A stretch of DNA of 64,000 nt from Amycolatopsis echigonensis (GTDB lineage: Bacteria; Actinomycetota; Actinomycetes; Mycobacteriales; Pseudonocardiaceae). The translations under genes were made by a program, and so were the position numbers. Of the stretch, positions 23,575 to 32,577 are shown in pieces. The notes under the pieces are model-generated. The model had not been told where the DNA came from and did no database searches. It worked only from the letters and a program-made list of their open reading frames with translations. Numbering within the stretch: position 1 is the stretch's first letter; every line of letters starts with the position of its first letter. The stretch spans positions 20,668 through 84,667 of the forward strand of contig NZ_JACJHR010000036.1 of NCBI RefSeq assembly GCF_014174495.1, written 5' to 3'.

Positions 23575-23604
23575 GGACCGTCCACTTGAGACCGTGGACG
23601 GTCC
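23575..23604 (+). terminator. Terminator of the APC permease gene
   Basis: GGACCGTCCAC (23575-23585) and GTGGACGGTCC (23594-23604) form a perfect 11-bp stem with an 8-nt loop starting 10 bp after the permease stop codon. There is no T-run after it. Confidence 0.75.
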
Positions 23605-23641
23605 GGTTGTCCTGCCGCACCGGGTCCGGGATGATGCCCGG

Positions 23642-24595
23642 GTGCGGGTTTCAGTGCTGGACACATCGCCGATCGTCGCGGGATCGACCGCGCGCGAGGC
23701 GTTGCAGCGCACTGTCGACCTCGCCGAACTGGCGGACGAGTTGGGATATCACCGCTACTGGTTGCCCGAACACCACAGCATGCGTGGTGTCGCGAGCGCC
23801 GCGCCTGCCGTGTCAGTCGCCCGTGTGGCGGATGCGACGAAGAGGATCCGCGTCGGCGCGGGCGGCGTCCTGCTGCTCAATCACCCGCCGCTCGTCGTCG
23901 CCGAACAGTTCGGCACGCTCGCCGCGTTCCATCCGGGCCGCATCGACCTCGGACTCGGCCGCGCGCTCGGCGGTCCGCAACGTGTGGCCGCGGCGCTGAA
24001 CACGGGTCCGGCGGAAAGCTTTCCCGGTCGCGTCAAGGAGTTGCTGGAGTACTTCGCCGACACCGACCAGCCGCTGCGCGCAACTCCCGCACGAGGGAAC
24101 GTGCCGGACGTCTGGCTCCTCGGCTCCAGCACGGCCAGCGCCTGCCTCGCCGCCGAACTGGGCCTGCCGTACGCGTTCGCCCATCACCTCCGCCCCGCCG
24201 AAGCCGCCGCCGCGACCCGGATCTACCGCGAGTCCTTTCGTCCCGGCCGGACACGCGAACCGTCCATTGTGGTCAGCGTCGCGGTGGTCGCGGCCGTGAC
24301 CGAGGAGCGGGCCGAATGGCTCGCCAGGTCCATTCGGGCTAAGGCGTTGAGCCGTTCGCGCGGCAAGCGGATCTTGTTGCCGCGCCCGGAAGACGCGGTC
24401 GTCGACCCGGCGGCCGGTCCCGGCCCGGTTCTCGCCGGAGCCCCGGCGGCACTGCGGAATTCGTTGCGCACAGTCATCGCCGAAACCGGCGCGGACGAGC
24501 TGATGATCACCACTCCGGTCCACGACCATGCCGAGCGGAAACGGTCCTATGTGCTGGTCCGAGAGATCTCGGACACTTTATCGCCGCCCGATTGA
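23642..24595 (+). CDS. Luciferase-like (LLM) flavin-dependent oxidoreductase
   Basis: A 317-residue protein of the bacterial-luciferase-like family, MsnO8/YvbT subgroup. It begins MRVSVLDTSPIVAGST, the typical first strand, and continues LAELADELGYHRYWLPEHHS (30-49) and PGRIDLGLGRALGGP, which line the flavin pocket. Such enzymes use FMN or F420 and an unknown substrate. The GTG at 23642 is chosen because homologues start at this strand; the ribosome binding site is weak. It lies 37 bp after a terminator, so it probably has its own promoter. The function of its immediate neighbours does not suggest a substrate. Confidence 0.87.
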   Translation: MRVSVLDTSPIVAGSTAREALQRTVDLAELADELGYHRYWLPEHHSMRGVASAAPAVSVARVADATKRIRVGAGGVLLLNHPPLVVAEQFGTLAAFHPGRIDLGLGRALGGPQRVAAALNTGPAESFPGRVKELLEYFADTDQPLRATPARGNVPDVWLLGSSTASACLAAELGLPYAFAHHLRPAEAAAATRIYRESFRPGRTREPSIVVSVAVVAAVTEERAEWLARSIRAKALSRSRGKRILLPRPEDAVVDPAAGPGPVLAGAPAALRNSLRTVIAETGADELMITTPVHDHAERKRSYVLVREISDTLSPPD

Positions 24596-24725
24596 TCCTC
24601 TTTTGTCCGGTTATCTCGAGAAGGGCCAGCTATGGCGCACGGGGTTTCCCCAACGTTCAACCTGGCGCTGGTTCGCATGTCACTTGTCGTGCCTAAGTTC
24701 CTGACGGCTTGGAAAGTGGGGATTC

Positions 24726-25655
24726 ATGAACACCAGCGACGCGGTGCGGGCTCGCGCGATCACCAAGTGTTTCGGCGACGTGGTCGCGCTCGACGGCGTG
24801 GATCTCGACGTGGCGTACGGCGAGATCCACGGGCTCGTCGGCCCGAACGGCGCGGGCAAAACGACCCTGCTCGGCCTGCTGCTCGGACTCGCGGTCGCGG
24901 ACGAGGGCGACCTCGAGATCCTCGGCCGCCCGATCGGCCGGGCGCTCGCCGCCCCGGACGGCATCTCCGGGTTCGTGGACGGGCCGGGCCTCTACCCGTC
25001 GCTCACCGCGCGGCAGAACCTCGCCGCGCTGGCCTCGCTGCGCGGCCAGACCGTCGACGTCGACGACCTCCTCGCGCAGGTCGGGCTCAGCGACGTCGCC
25101 GACGACCGGGCACGCGGGTTCTCGCTCGGCATGCGCCAGCGCCTCGGCCTCGCCGCCGCGCTGCTGACCAAGCCGCGGCTGCTGGTCCTCGACGAGCCCG
25201 CCAACGGTCTCGACCCGGCGGGCAAGAAACACGTGCACAGCGTGCTCACCCGGCTCGCCGACGAGGGTGCCGCGGTGGTGCTGTCGAGCCACCGGATGGA
25301 CGATCTCGAAGCGCTCTGCTCGGAGGTCACCATCCTGTCCGCCGGGCGCGTCGTCTTCACCGGACCGCTGGCGAAACTGTCTTCCGGGGACCGCGAGCTG
25401 GCGTATCGCCTGGTCACCTCGGATCAGAAAGCAACCCGCGAGATCGCCGAGAACGTCCCGGGGCTGCGGATCGACGACACCCAGACCCCGCGCGGGCGGG
25501 CCGACGTCCTGGTGGTGAGCGGCCTGGTGCCCGCGCTGGACGACCTGGTCGCACGCGTTGTCGGCAAGGGCATCGGCGTACGGGAACTCGCTCCGGTCGT
25601 CTCGCCGCTCGAAGCGGCGTTCCTGGAGCTGACGGAACAGGGGGACAAGCGATGA
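24726..25655 (+). CDS. ABC transporter ATPase (exporter type, DrrA/CcmA-like)
   Basis: A 309-residue ABC ATPase. Walker A GPNGAGKT (39-46), signature SLGMRQR (133-139), Walker B LLVLDE (152-157) and the switch histidine in LSSHR (about 189) are all present, and a C-terminal extension of about 90 residues follows, as in DrrA-like drug or lipid exporter ATPases. The permease gene overlaps its stop by 4 nt and a secreted phosphoesterase gene follows, so the three act together. The transported substrate is unknown; the linked exported protein suggests an envelope function (inference). Confidence 0.92.
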   Translation: MNTSDAVRARAITKCFGDVVALDGVDLDVAYGEIHGLVGPNGAGKTTLLGLLLGLAVADEGDLEILGRPIGRALAAPDGISGFVDGPGLYPSLTARQNLAALASLRGQTVDVDDLLAQVGLSDVADDRARGFSLGMRQRLGLAAALLTKPRLLVLDEPANGLDPAGKKHVHSVLTRLADEGAAVVLSSHRMDDLEALCSEVTILSAGRVVFTGPLAKLSSGDRELAYRLVTSDQKATREIAENVPGLRIDDTQTPRGRADVLVVSGLVPALDDLVARVVGKGIGVRELAPVVSPLEAAFLELTEQGDKR

Positions 25656-27007
25656 CCGCCGTCGAGGAACGGGACGCACCGGCCTCCGTCCGCCCGGTCG
25701 GACTGGGCCGCGGCTACCGGTTCGAACTGGTGAAGCTGGTGTCGCAGTGGCGGATCCGCGTGCTGCTGCTCGCCTGCTGGCTCGCGCCGGCGGTGTTCGT
25801 CGCCGCGGTCAGCCAGCAGAGCGACCTGCCGGTGGACACCCTGTTCGGCCGCCTGATGAACATCACCGGCTGGGCCGGACCCCTCGTGCTGCTCGGGTTC
25901 GCCGGCAGCTACGCGCTTCCGCTGCTGACCTCGCTGGTCGCCGGGGACGTCTTCGCGGCGGAGGACCGGCTCGGCACCTGGCGGCACCTGCTGGTGGCGA
26001 TGCGGTCATACCGGCGGATTTTCGCCTCGAAGGCGCTCGCCAGCCTCACCGTGATCCTGTTGCTGGTCCTCGGACTGGCGGTGTCCAGCACCGTCGGCGG
26101 TCTCATCGCGGTCGGCGGACAGCCGCTGATCGGACTCGACGGACACCTCCTGTCCTCGGGCGACGCCGCGCTGAAGGTCATGCTCGCCTGGCTCTGCGTG
26201 CTCGCCCCGACCCTTGCCCTGGCGGGGGTCGGCCTGCTCGGCTCTGTCGCGTTAGGACGGTCGCCGATGGGCTTGCTGCTGCCCGCGGTCGTCGCGCTCG
26301 TGATGACGGTCGCGCAGCTGCTGCCGCTGCCGGTCGTCGTGCGGCTCGCGCTGCCGACGTACGCGTTCATCTCGTGGAACGGCCTTTTCAGCGACCCGGT
26401 CCAGCTCGGTCCGCTGCTGGTCGGCGTCGGGGTGAGCCTGGTCTGGGCAGTGGTCGCCACCGCACTGGCTTACGTGCTGTTCCTGAGGCGCGACTTCACC
26501 GACCTGATCTACGACGGCGCCGGTCGTCGCGTGCTGACCGCGGGTTTGCTGCCGCTGGCCGGGCTGATCGGCGTCACAGTGGCGGTCGTCGCGGTCGCCG
26601 CGCCGGCGTCGGGTTCGGGCATCGACCAGGCGAAGATGCAGCAGTCGCTCTCCACCGAGTTCGCGCACCTCTACCGGATCCAGACCGCGCAGCTGCACCG
26701 TCCGGACGTCACGGAGGAGCAGCTCGCCGCGAGCACGGAATGCACCAAGGGCGGCGGCCTCGTGGAGGCCGAAGGCCCCGGCAACGACTGGCGTTGCGTC
26801 GTCTCCTGGCATCTCCCCGGGATCTCCGCGACCGGGCAGGCGATCTACCAGCTCGATGTCACCTCGGACGGGCGGTTTGTCGCCGACGGCGACGGACCGA
26901 AGGAAGTGAACGGCTACTTCCAGGTGCGGACCCCGGAAGGGGACCGGCCCAACCCGCTGTGGCAGTTCGACGGCAACGTCGAGCTGCTCTCCTCCACGAA
27001 GGGATGA
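25652..27007 (+). CDS. ABC-2 type permease with an extracytoplasmic C-terminal domain
   Basis: A 451-residue membrane protein. About six hydrophobic segments lie between residues 30 and 330 in the ABC-2 exporter pattern (large polar loop after TM1-2 with AEDRLGTWRHLLVAM). The C-terminal 115 residues, after the last membrane segment, are polar, have two cysteines (in STECTKGGG and DWRCVV) and look like an exported domain able to form a disulfide, which is uncommon in ABC-2 permeases. The ATG overlaps the ATPase stop by 4 nt, and the next gene begins 4 bp after its stop. It is the channel partner of the preceding ATPase. Confidence 0.88.
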   Translation: MTAVEERDAPASVRPVGLGRGYRFELVKLVSQWRIRVLLLACWLAPAVFVAAVSQQSDLPVDTLFGRLMNITGWAGPLVLLGFAGSYALPLLTSLVAGDVFAAEDRLGTWRHLLVAMRSYRRIFASKALASLTVILLLVLGLAVSSTVGGLIAVGGQPLIGLDGHLLSSGDAALKVMLAWLCVLAPTLALAGVGLLGSVALGRSPMGLLLPAVVALVMTVAQLLPLPVVVRLALPTYAFISWNGLFSDPVQLGPLLVGVGVSLVWAVVATALAYVLFLRRDFTDLIYDGAGRRVLTAGLLPLAGLIGVTVAVVAVAAPASGSGIDQAKMQQSLSTEFAHLYRIQTAQLHRPDVTEEQLAASTECTKGGGLVEAEGPGNDWRCVVSWHLPGISATGQAIYQLDVTSDGRFVADGDGPKEVNGYFQVRTPEGDRPNPLWQFDGNVELLSSTKG

Positions 27008-27011
27008 GGAC

Positions 27012-29750
27012 ATGCAAGTAACGCGCCGTCGCAGGCGTGGCGGGAAAAAGGATTTCCGCAGATCCCGCAAGCTGCGCTTCGTCACGGCGGGCGCGACCGC
27101 GGTCGCTCTCGTCGCCACGGGCTCGGGCATCGGCCTCGCCTCCACCAAGCAGTTCGGCACCGACCAGGTCGGCCAGGAAACCGACAAGGGCCTGACCATC
27201 TCGAGCGACCAGTACCTCAAGCCGATCGGCGAGCGGCTAGTGGTGCCGAACGGCAAGATCATGTCCTCGACGGTCAGCCCCGACGGCAGCCACCTCGCCG
27301 CGCTGACCACCGACGGCGGCATCGCGCTGACCATCGTCGACCTCAAGAGCTGGAAGGTGCAGCAGCTCGTCGGCAAGGACAAGAAGGCCGACCTGCAGCT
27401 GCCGGGCAATGACGTCGGCCAGGAAGGCCCGTCGTACTCGCCCGACGGCAAGACGCTGTGGCTGGGCCAGATCGACGGCTACCGCAAGTTCACCGTCAAC
27501 CCGGACGGCACGGTCGCCAACCCCACCTTCGTGCCGATCCCGGCCGACGGCGCGAAGCATTCCCTTGCCGCGGGCGCGATCTTCTCCGCGGACGGGTCCA
27601 CTGTGTACTCCGCGGTGAACGGCCAGAACCGCGTCGTCGCGATCGACGCGGCCAGCGGCCAGATCAAGCAGAGCTGGACCGTCGGCAACGCGCCGCGCGC
27701 ACTCGTCCAGATCGGCAACCGGATCTACGTCAGCAACGAGGGCGGCCGCGCGGCGAAGCCGGGCGACAGCACGCTGAACTCGTACGGCACCGACGTCGTC
27801 GCCGACCCGAAGACCGGGGCCGCCACCACCGGCACGGTCAGCGTGATCGACCTGGCGAACCCGGCCGCTCCGGTCAAGAGCATCGACGTCGGCCTGCACC
27901 CGACCGCGTTGCGCGCCAAGAACAACACCCTGTTCGTGGCGAACACCGGCGGCGACAGCGTTTCGGTGATCGACACCCAGCGCGACACCGTGGTGCAGAC
28001 CATCGCGACGCAGCCGTGGCCGGAAGCGACGGTCGGGTACGAGCCGACCGACATCGCGCTCACCGACGACGGCCACCTGCTGGTGACCCTCGGCCGGGCG
28101 AACGCGGTCGCGGTCTACCGCTACTGGGCCCCGCAGGCCCCGGCCGCCTTCATCGGGCTGCTGCCGACGGACTACTTCCCGTCCGGCATCTCAGCGTCGG
28201 GCAACAACATCCTGGTCGCGAACACCCGCGGCATCGACGCCCGCCGCCCGACCACCGCCGCCGGGCACGCCACGCACGACACCACGTCGAGCCTGCAGCG
28301 GTTCACGCTGCCGAGCGACCAGCAGACCTGGGCGCAGACCTCTCAGGTGTTCAAGCAGAACGGCTGGACGCCGGGTTCGGTGCAGAAGGCGAACGACAAC
28401 CGCAACGTCAAGCCGGTTCCGGTGCCGCAGCGTCTCGGCGATCCGTCCACGATCAAGCACGTTTTCTTGCTGGTCAAGGAAAACCGGACGTACGACCAGG
28501 TCTTCGGCGACATGGCGAAGGGCAACGGCAACCCGGCGCTCGCGCAGTTCGGCCAGGCCGTCACGCCGAACCAGCACGCGCTGGCCAGCCAGTTCGGGCT
28601 GTACGACAACACCTACGACATCGGCACGAACTCGGCCGAGGGCCACAACTGGCTGATGCAGGCGGACAACCCGGAGTACACCGAGTCGTCCGCGGGCGAG
28701 TACAAGCGCAGCTACGACACCGAGGACGACGCGCTGGGCCACCAGCGCAGCGGCTTCCTGTGGACCGGGGCGCAGGCGGCGGGCAAGACCGTCCGCGACT
28801 TCGGCGAGTTCCAGCAGTTCCTGACCAAGCCCGCGGGCGCGACCTGGCAGAACCTGTACTGCGACTCGAAGAACATGGCCGCGACCGGCGAGCCGACCGC
28901 GTACCCGCTGGTCTCGTCGTCGCCGATCCCGTCGCTGAACAGCGTCTCGGTGCCGGGCTTCCCGAAGTTCGACACCGACGTGCCGGACCAGTACCGGTAC
29001 GAGATCTGGAAGAACGACTTCGAGAAGAACGGCCCGGCGAACCTGAACATGTTCTGGCTGTCGAGCGACCACACCGGCGGGCCGCCGAGCCCGGCCGCGC
29101 AGGTCGCTGACAACGACCTCGCCGTCGGCAAGATCGTCGACAAGATCTCGCACAGCCAGTACTGGAAGGACTCGGCGATCTTCGTGGTCGAGGACGACTC
29201 CCAGGCCGGGCTGGACCACGTCGACGGGCACCGGGCCCCGATCCAGATCATCAGCCCGTACGCTCAGCACGGCAAGACCGACAGCCGGTACTACTCGCAG
29301 ATCACCATGATCCGCACCATCGAGCAGATCCTCGGGATCCACCCGATGAACCAGAAGGACAGCGCGGCCACCCCGATGGCGACCGCGTTCACGCCGCAGC
29401 CGGACACCACGCCGTTCACCGCGGTGCCGAACCAGACGTCGCTGACCGCGGGGCTCAAGACCCAGCCGTCGTGCGGCCCGGACAACGTCCCGACGGCGTC
29501 CACCGCGGCGGCGTCGGCGGCGGTGCCCGCGGACAAGCAGCAGCTGGTGCAGCAGTGGCAGCAGTGGCAGTCGCAGCAGAAGCTGACCGGCCCGAACGCC
29601 ACGGCGGACTACGCCAACCCCGCGCAGATGGACCACTTCACGTGGTACCAGGTGCACGGATGGACCCAGCCGTATCCGGGCGAGGACAAGATCTTCGCTC
29701 CGGACCAGGTGCCGGGGGCGTTCATTCCGTCGGCCGAATCGGACGGCTGA
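27012..29750 (+). CDS. Secreted YncE-like beta-propeller plus phosphoesterase protein
   Basis: A 912-residue exported protein. A highly basic N-terminus (RRRRRGGKK) precedes a hydrophobic signal/anchor (about 22-45). Residues about 60-430 are YncE/WD-type repeats (SPDGSHLAALTTDGG, NTGGDSVSVIDTQRDTV, and so on) forming a beta propeller. Residues about 465-790 match the phosphoesterase/phospholipase C family: KHVFLLVKENRTYDQVFGDM carries the N-terminal metal and nucleophile-region residues, and FVVEDDSQAGLDHVDGHR the second metal site. Similar fused proteins are common in actinomycetes and of unknown substrate. It starts 4 bp after the ABC permease stop, so it is part of the ABC operon. A strong terminator follows. 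Confidence 0.9.
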   Translation: MQVTRRRRRGGKKDFRRSRKLRFVTAGATAVALVATGSGIGLASTKQFGTDQVGQETDKGLTISSDQYLKPIGERLVVPNGKIMSSTVSPDGSHLAALTTDGGIALTIVDLKSWKVQQLVGKDKKADLQLPGNDVGQEGPSYSPDGKTLWLGQIDGYRKFTVNPDGTVANPTFVPIPADGAKHSLAAGAIFSADGSTVYSAVNGQNRVVAIDAASGQIKQSWTVGNAPRALVQIGNRIYVSNEGGRAAKPGDSTLNSYGTDVVADPKTGAATTGTVSVIDLANPAAPVKSIDVGLHPTALRAKNNTLFVANTGGDSVSVIDTQRDTVVQTIATQPWPEATVGYEPTDIALTDDGHLLVTLGRANAVAVYRYWAPQAPAAFIGLLPTDYFPSGISASGNNILVANTRGIDARRPTTAAGHATHDTTSSLQRFTLPSDQQTWAQTSQVFKQNGWTPGSVQKANDNRNVKPVPVPQRLGDPSTIKHVFLLVKENRTYDQVFGDMAKGNGNPALAQFGQAVTPNQHALASQFGLYDNTYDIGTNSAEGHNWLMQADNPEYTESSAGEYKRSYDTEDDALGHQRSGFLWTGAQAAGKTVRDFGEFQQFLTKPAGATWQNLYCDSKNMAATGEPTAYPLVSSSPIPSLNSVSVPGFPKFDTDVPDQYRYEIWKNDFEKNGPANLNMFWLSSDHTGGPPSPAAQVADNDLAVGKIVDKISHSQYWKDSAIFVVEDDSQAGLDHVDGHRAPIQIISPYAQHGKTDSRYYSQITMIRTIEQILGIHPMNQKDSAATPMATAFTPQPDTTPFTAVPNQTSLTAGLKTQPSCGPDNVPTASTAAASAAVPADKQQLVQQWQQWQSQQKLTGPNATADYANPAQMDHFTWYQVHGWTQPYPGEDKIFAPDQVPGAFIPSAESDG

Positions 29751-29767
29751 TTCGTTAGCCGGTAAAG

Positions 29768-29808
29768 GAAAGCCCCTGTCCGCTTGCCAGGCGGGCAGGG
29801 GCTTTCTT
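29768..29808. terminator. Strong bidirectional hairpin terminator
   Basis: Arms 29768-29783 and 29791-29806 give a 16-bp stem (GAAAGCCCCTG at the outer left) with one wobble pair and a 7-nt loop. The outer A/T pairs give a short T-tract on the plus strand. It lies between the convergent phosphoesterase and lipase genes and can stop both. Confidence 0.88.
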
Positions 29809-29857
29809 CGTGGTATCTCAACGTGCGTGCGGTAGTGGAGCACTCCCGAGGATCCGG

Positions 29858-31165
29858 TCAGGAGCCGGTGTGCTGCTCCGGTGCCAGCGAGTTCCCCGGC
29901 GCGATCTGCCCGCAGCTGGACGGAGCGGCTTTGCCCGCGAACCGGTCGCCGAGCCAGGCGATCGCGGCCGGGGCCCACGCCGGGAGCGCGGTGGCGTGGC
30001 TGAGCGCGTCGTACTGCGTGTACGTGATCGAGGTGTTTCCGTCCGCGCAGTACTGCTTCGCGAGCGCGCGGACGTCCCCGGCCACCATCACGCCGTCGCC
30101 GGTGCCGATGCCCGGCTCGTTGCTCACGGTGCCTTCGAGCGCGCCGTTGTTGGCCTGCGCGATGAACCCGGGGATCGACGGCGTCGCGGCCGAACCGATG
30201 TTCACCTTGTTGACCGCGTCGACGAACGGCGGCACCGAATCCGGGTTCGCGTACTCCGGCTTGACCAGCTTCTGCCAGGTCAGCCCGGGGTAGTGGCCGA
30301 GCGCCTGTGCGATCGACGCGTGCTCGAGTTCGGCGAGCACCTTGAGGCCGTACTCGCTGGCGTACGGCTTGAGGTCGATGCCGTAGCCGCGGGAGACGCC
30401 GATCAGCGCCATCGGGATCACGCCGGACCAGACCGGGCTGCCGCCGACGTACTTGAGGTTGTGCGCGGGGTCGACAAGCACCCCGCCCTCGGCGAAACCG
30501 ACGAGGTTCTTCTCGACTTCGGGCGCGTAGCTCGCGGCGATCGCCGAGGCCCAGCCGGTCGCGATCGCGCCGCCGGAATAGCCGAGGAGGCCGAATTTGG
30601 TGGATTCGGTCATCCCGGTGCCGGACGCGTGCATGGCGGCGCGGAGGGAGTCCAAAGTCGTTTTGCCGTATTCCGGACCGGCGGCGAAATCGGCGGCCGG
30701 GCCCTCGGTGTCCGGGATGACGACGCTGTACCCGAGCGCGAGTGCCGGCGCGATCAGCAGCGACTCGGCGTTCGGCAGCACGCCGCCGAGCCGGACGTCG
30801 CCCGCGATCGCGCGAGACGGCGCGTCCGCGGGGTCGAGCGAGTCGTACGCGGATTGGTACGACACGGCTTTTCCGTTGCCGCCGGCGGGATTGCGGACGA
30901 CCGAGGTGACGTTCGCGGTGGGATTGCCCTGTGCGTCGGAGGTCCGGTAGAGCACCTGGGTGGCCTGGACTGGAGTCGGGAAGCCGAAGACGTGATACGT
31001 CAACGTCCGCGTCTTCAATACGGTGCCCGGAGCGTACGACGAGAGCGGGGTGCTGCCGTCGTAACTGTAGAAGGAATCGGCCGAGGCCGCGGCGGGCAGC
31101 GCGACGGCGGACGTGATCGCGAGAGCGGCGGCGGCGATCAGCGCGCGGACGGATTTCCGGACCAT
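29858..31165 (-). CDS. Secretory lipase (LIP family)
   Basis: A 435-residue secreted alpha/beta hydrolase of the secretory lipase family. A signal peptide with basic start, hydrophobic core and AxA-type end (PAAASADS, about residue 29) is clear. The nucleophile elbow is GYSGG with Ser197; the oxyanion region and the late histidine (DALSHATALPAW) fit the family. I chose the ATG at 31165 because AAAGGGGAG lies just upstream; earlier ATGs in frame would spoil the signal peptide. Family members hydrolyse triacylglycerols and long-chain esters outside the cell. It is monocistronic, facing the phosphoesterase gene across a terminator. Confidence 0.92.
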   Translation of the reverse strand: MVRKSVRALIAAAALAITSAVALPAAASADSFYSYDGSTPLSSYAPGTVLKTRTLTYHVFGFPTPVQATQVLYRTSDAQGNPTANVTSVVRNPAGGNGKAVSYQSAYDSLDPADAPSRAIAGDVRLGGVLPNAESLLIAPALALGYSVVIPDTEGPAADFAAGPEYGKTTLDSLRAAMHASGTGMTESTKFGLLGYSGGAIATGWASAIAASYAPEVEKNLVGFAEGGVLVDPAHNLKYVGGSPVWSGVIPMALIGVSRGYGIDLKPYASEYGLKVLAELEHASIAQALGHYPGLTWQKLVKPEYANPDSVPPFVDAVNKVNIGSAATPSIPGFIAQANNGALEGTVSNEPGIGTGDGVMVAGDVRALAKQYCADGNTSITYTQYDALSHATALPAWAPAAIAWLGDRFAGKAAPSSCGQIAPGNSLAPEQHTGS

Positions 31166-31751
31166 GACTCCCCTTTGAACCATGAAGTGGATCACGACTG
31201 GCGGGTAACTTACCAGCGAGTAGGTATCCGCACAACTACGGAAGGTGCAGGCAGTGCCGGTGTTGGGGGCTCAGGCAGGCCCGGCGTATGCCACGGCGAT
31301 CGCGACGGCGCGGTCGTGCCGCGCTTGCGGCGCAAGGACTTCCGCGTTGATCCCGAGCTGCAGCGCCCATTCGGCGTGCTGGGAATCCTGGAAAACCGCC
31401 TCCAGCCCGAATCCACCCGTCGCGGGCGATTTCTTCGGTGCGAATCGCGAACGGGTCCGGGACAATTCTTCCCGCCGTTCTGGACGAATTCGGACTACCG
31501 CGACGATGTGGCCGCCTTGGGCCCGGAACCGCGTGCTGGGTCCTGCCAAGCCCGGCCGAGGTCCACTGGATCCGGCCGTTGCGCGGGTTCGTCGAGTTCT
31601 TCGGCGGCCGTGCGTCGACCACTGTGAGCAGGGCCGAAGCGAGCGCCGAACCTTCCGGGTTCCCCGTGATCCGTCCGGTGGACCTGCTCTTGCCCAGGTC
31701 AGAGCGGTAGCGCATGCTGGAGTCCGCAAGGACGCGGCGGAGGTGACGGGG
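31166..31751. other. 586-bp gap holding a decayed regulator gene
   Basis: Apart from the promoter of the lipase gene at its left end and the ribosome binding site of the IclR gene at its right end, the gap contains the WYL-domain remnant described at 31271-31510. The remaining 240 bp (31511-31751) have no recognisable coding content in any frame; codon-like periodicity is weak and may be the eroded front part of the same gene. Confidence 0.5.
31271..31510 (-). pseudogene. Remnant of a WYL-domain (YafY-type) regulator
   Basis: The minus-strand frame contains VRIRPERREEL, then EAVFQDSQHAEWALQLG and NAEVLAPQ, the pattern of the last third of WYL-domain regulators. No helix-turn-helix or middle part can be found upstream. 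The match to the family consensus shifts between frames near SPATGGFGLE (the neighbouring frame reads DGWIRAG there), and the last residues after the match are unlike the family. I read it as a truncated, frameshifted gene. Confidence 0.6.
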
Positions 31752-32489
31752 ATGGCGGCTGAGCCGACCTTGATCGGGTCCGTGCAGCGTGCGCTGCATC
31801 TGCTCGACGCGGTCGGCGCGAGCGAGCGGCCGGTGCCGGCCAAGGTGCTCGCCCGCACGGTCGGGCTGCCGCTGCCCACGACGTATCACCTGCTGCGCAC
31901 CCTCGTCCACGAGGGATATCTGTGCAAGCTCGACGACGGCTACGCGCTCGGCAGCCAGGTCAGCGAACTGCGCCAGCACACGTCGCTGCACGCGTTGCTG
32001 CCGAAGATCCGGCCGGTGCTGCGCGCGCTTCGCGACGAGGTGCACGGCGCGGCCTACCTCTCGCTCTACTCCGACGGCGACATCAAGCTCGTCGACATCG
32101 CCGACGGCCCGGCCGCCCCGTCGGTCGACCTGTGGGTCGGCGTGCACGAATCGGCGCACGCGACGGCGTTCGGCAAGTGCATCCTGTCCGGCCTCGACAG
32201 CGAGGGCCGCCGGGACTATCTGTCGCGGCATCAGCTGGCGGACCTCACGCCGCACACCATCACCGACAGCCGGGTTCTGGAGCAGCGGCTGTCGCAGAGC
32301 GGCGACGTTTTCAACGATCGCGAGGAGTACCTGCTCGGCACCGCGTGCCTGGCGACGAGCGTCCGCACGCCGGGCGCGCTGGGCGCGGTCGCGATCTCCC
32401 TGCCCGCGCGACGGCTGGGCTCCGCCCCGTTGCAGTCGTTGCGCCGGGCTGCCCAACGGGTGTCGCGCGCGCTGGCCGTCACGCACTGA
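31752..32489 (+). CDS. IclR-family transcriptional regulator
   Basis: A 245-residue regulator with an N-terminal winged helix (about residues 6-65; VPAKVLARTVGLPLPTTYHLLRTL) and a C-terminal IclR effector domain (75-240; including HESAHATAFGKCILSGL). The ATG at 31752 lies 8 nt after GGAGG; an in-frame GTG at 31743 is an alternative. It precedes the 2-oxoacid dehydrogenase operon on the same strand by 88 bp and is probably its regulator. That gap contains a weak GGCTG...CAGCC dyad (32493-32520) near AT-rich GTTATCACC. Effector unknown, likely a 2-oxo acid or precursor. Confidence 0.9.
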   Translation: MAAEPTLIGSVQRALHLLDAVGASERPVPAKVLARTVGLPLPTTYHLLRTLVHEGYLCKLDDGYALGSQVSELRQHTSLHALLPKIRPVLRALRDEVHGAAYLSLYSDGDIKLVDIADGPAAPSVDLWVGVHESAHATAFGKCILSGLDSEGRRDYLSRHQLADLTPHTITDSRVLEQRLSQSGDVFNDREEYLLGTACLATSVRTPGALGAVAISLPARRLGSAPLQSLRRAAQRVSRALAVTH

Positions 32490-32577
32490 ACCGGCTGTTA
32501 TCACCATCTGAAATCCAGCCCGTTGTCCGGCGGACCGCGCGCGGCGAAAGTGGCCTCCAGAACGAACGGGAGGTCCC

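Noticed and set aside
24632..25651. A much longer in-frame start for the ABC permease, reaching back to 24632
   Set aside because: The added part lies entirely within and out of frame with the ATPase gene. The ATG at 25652 in an ATGA overlap is the standard coupled start.
28191..31235. A minus-strand open frame of over 1000 codons opposite the phosphoesterase gene
   Set aside because: It is the antisense shadow of the 27012-29750 gene plus an out-of-frame run through the lipase gene. It has no family similarity, very high Arg/Val/Leu content and no start signal.
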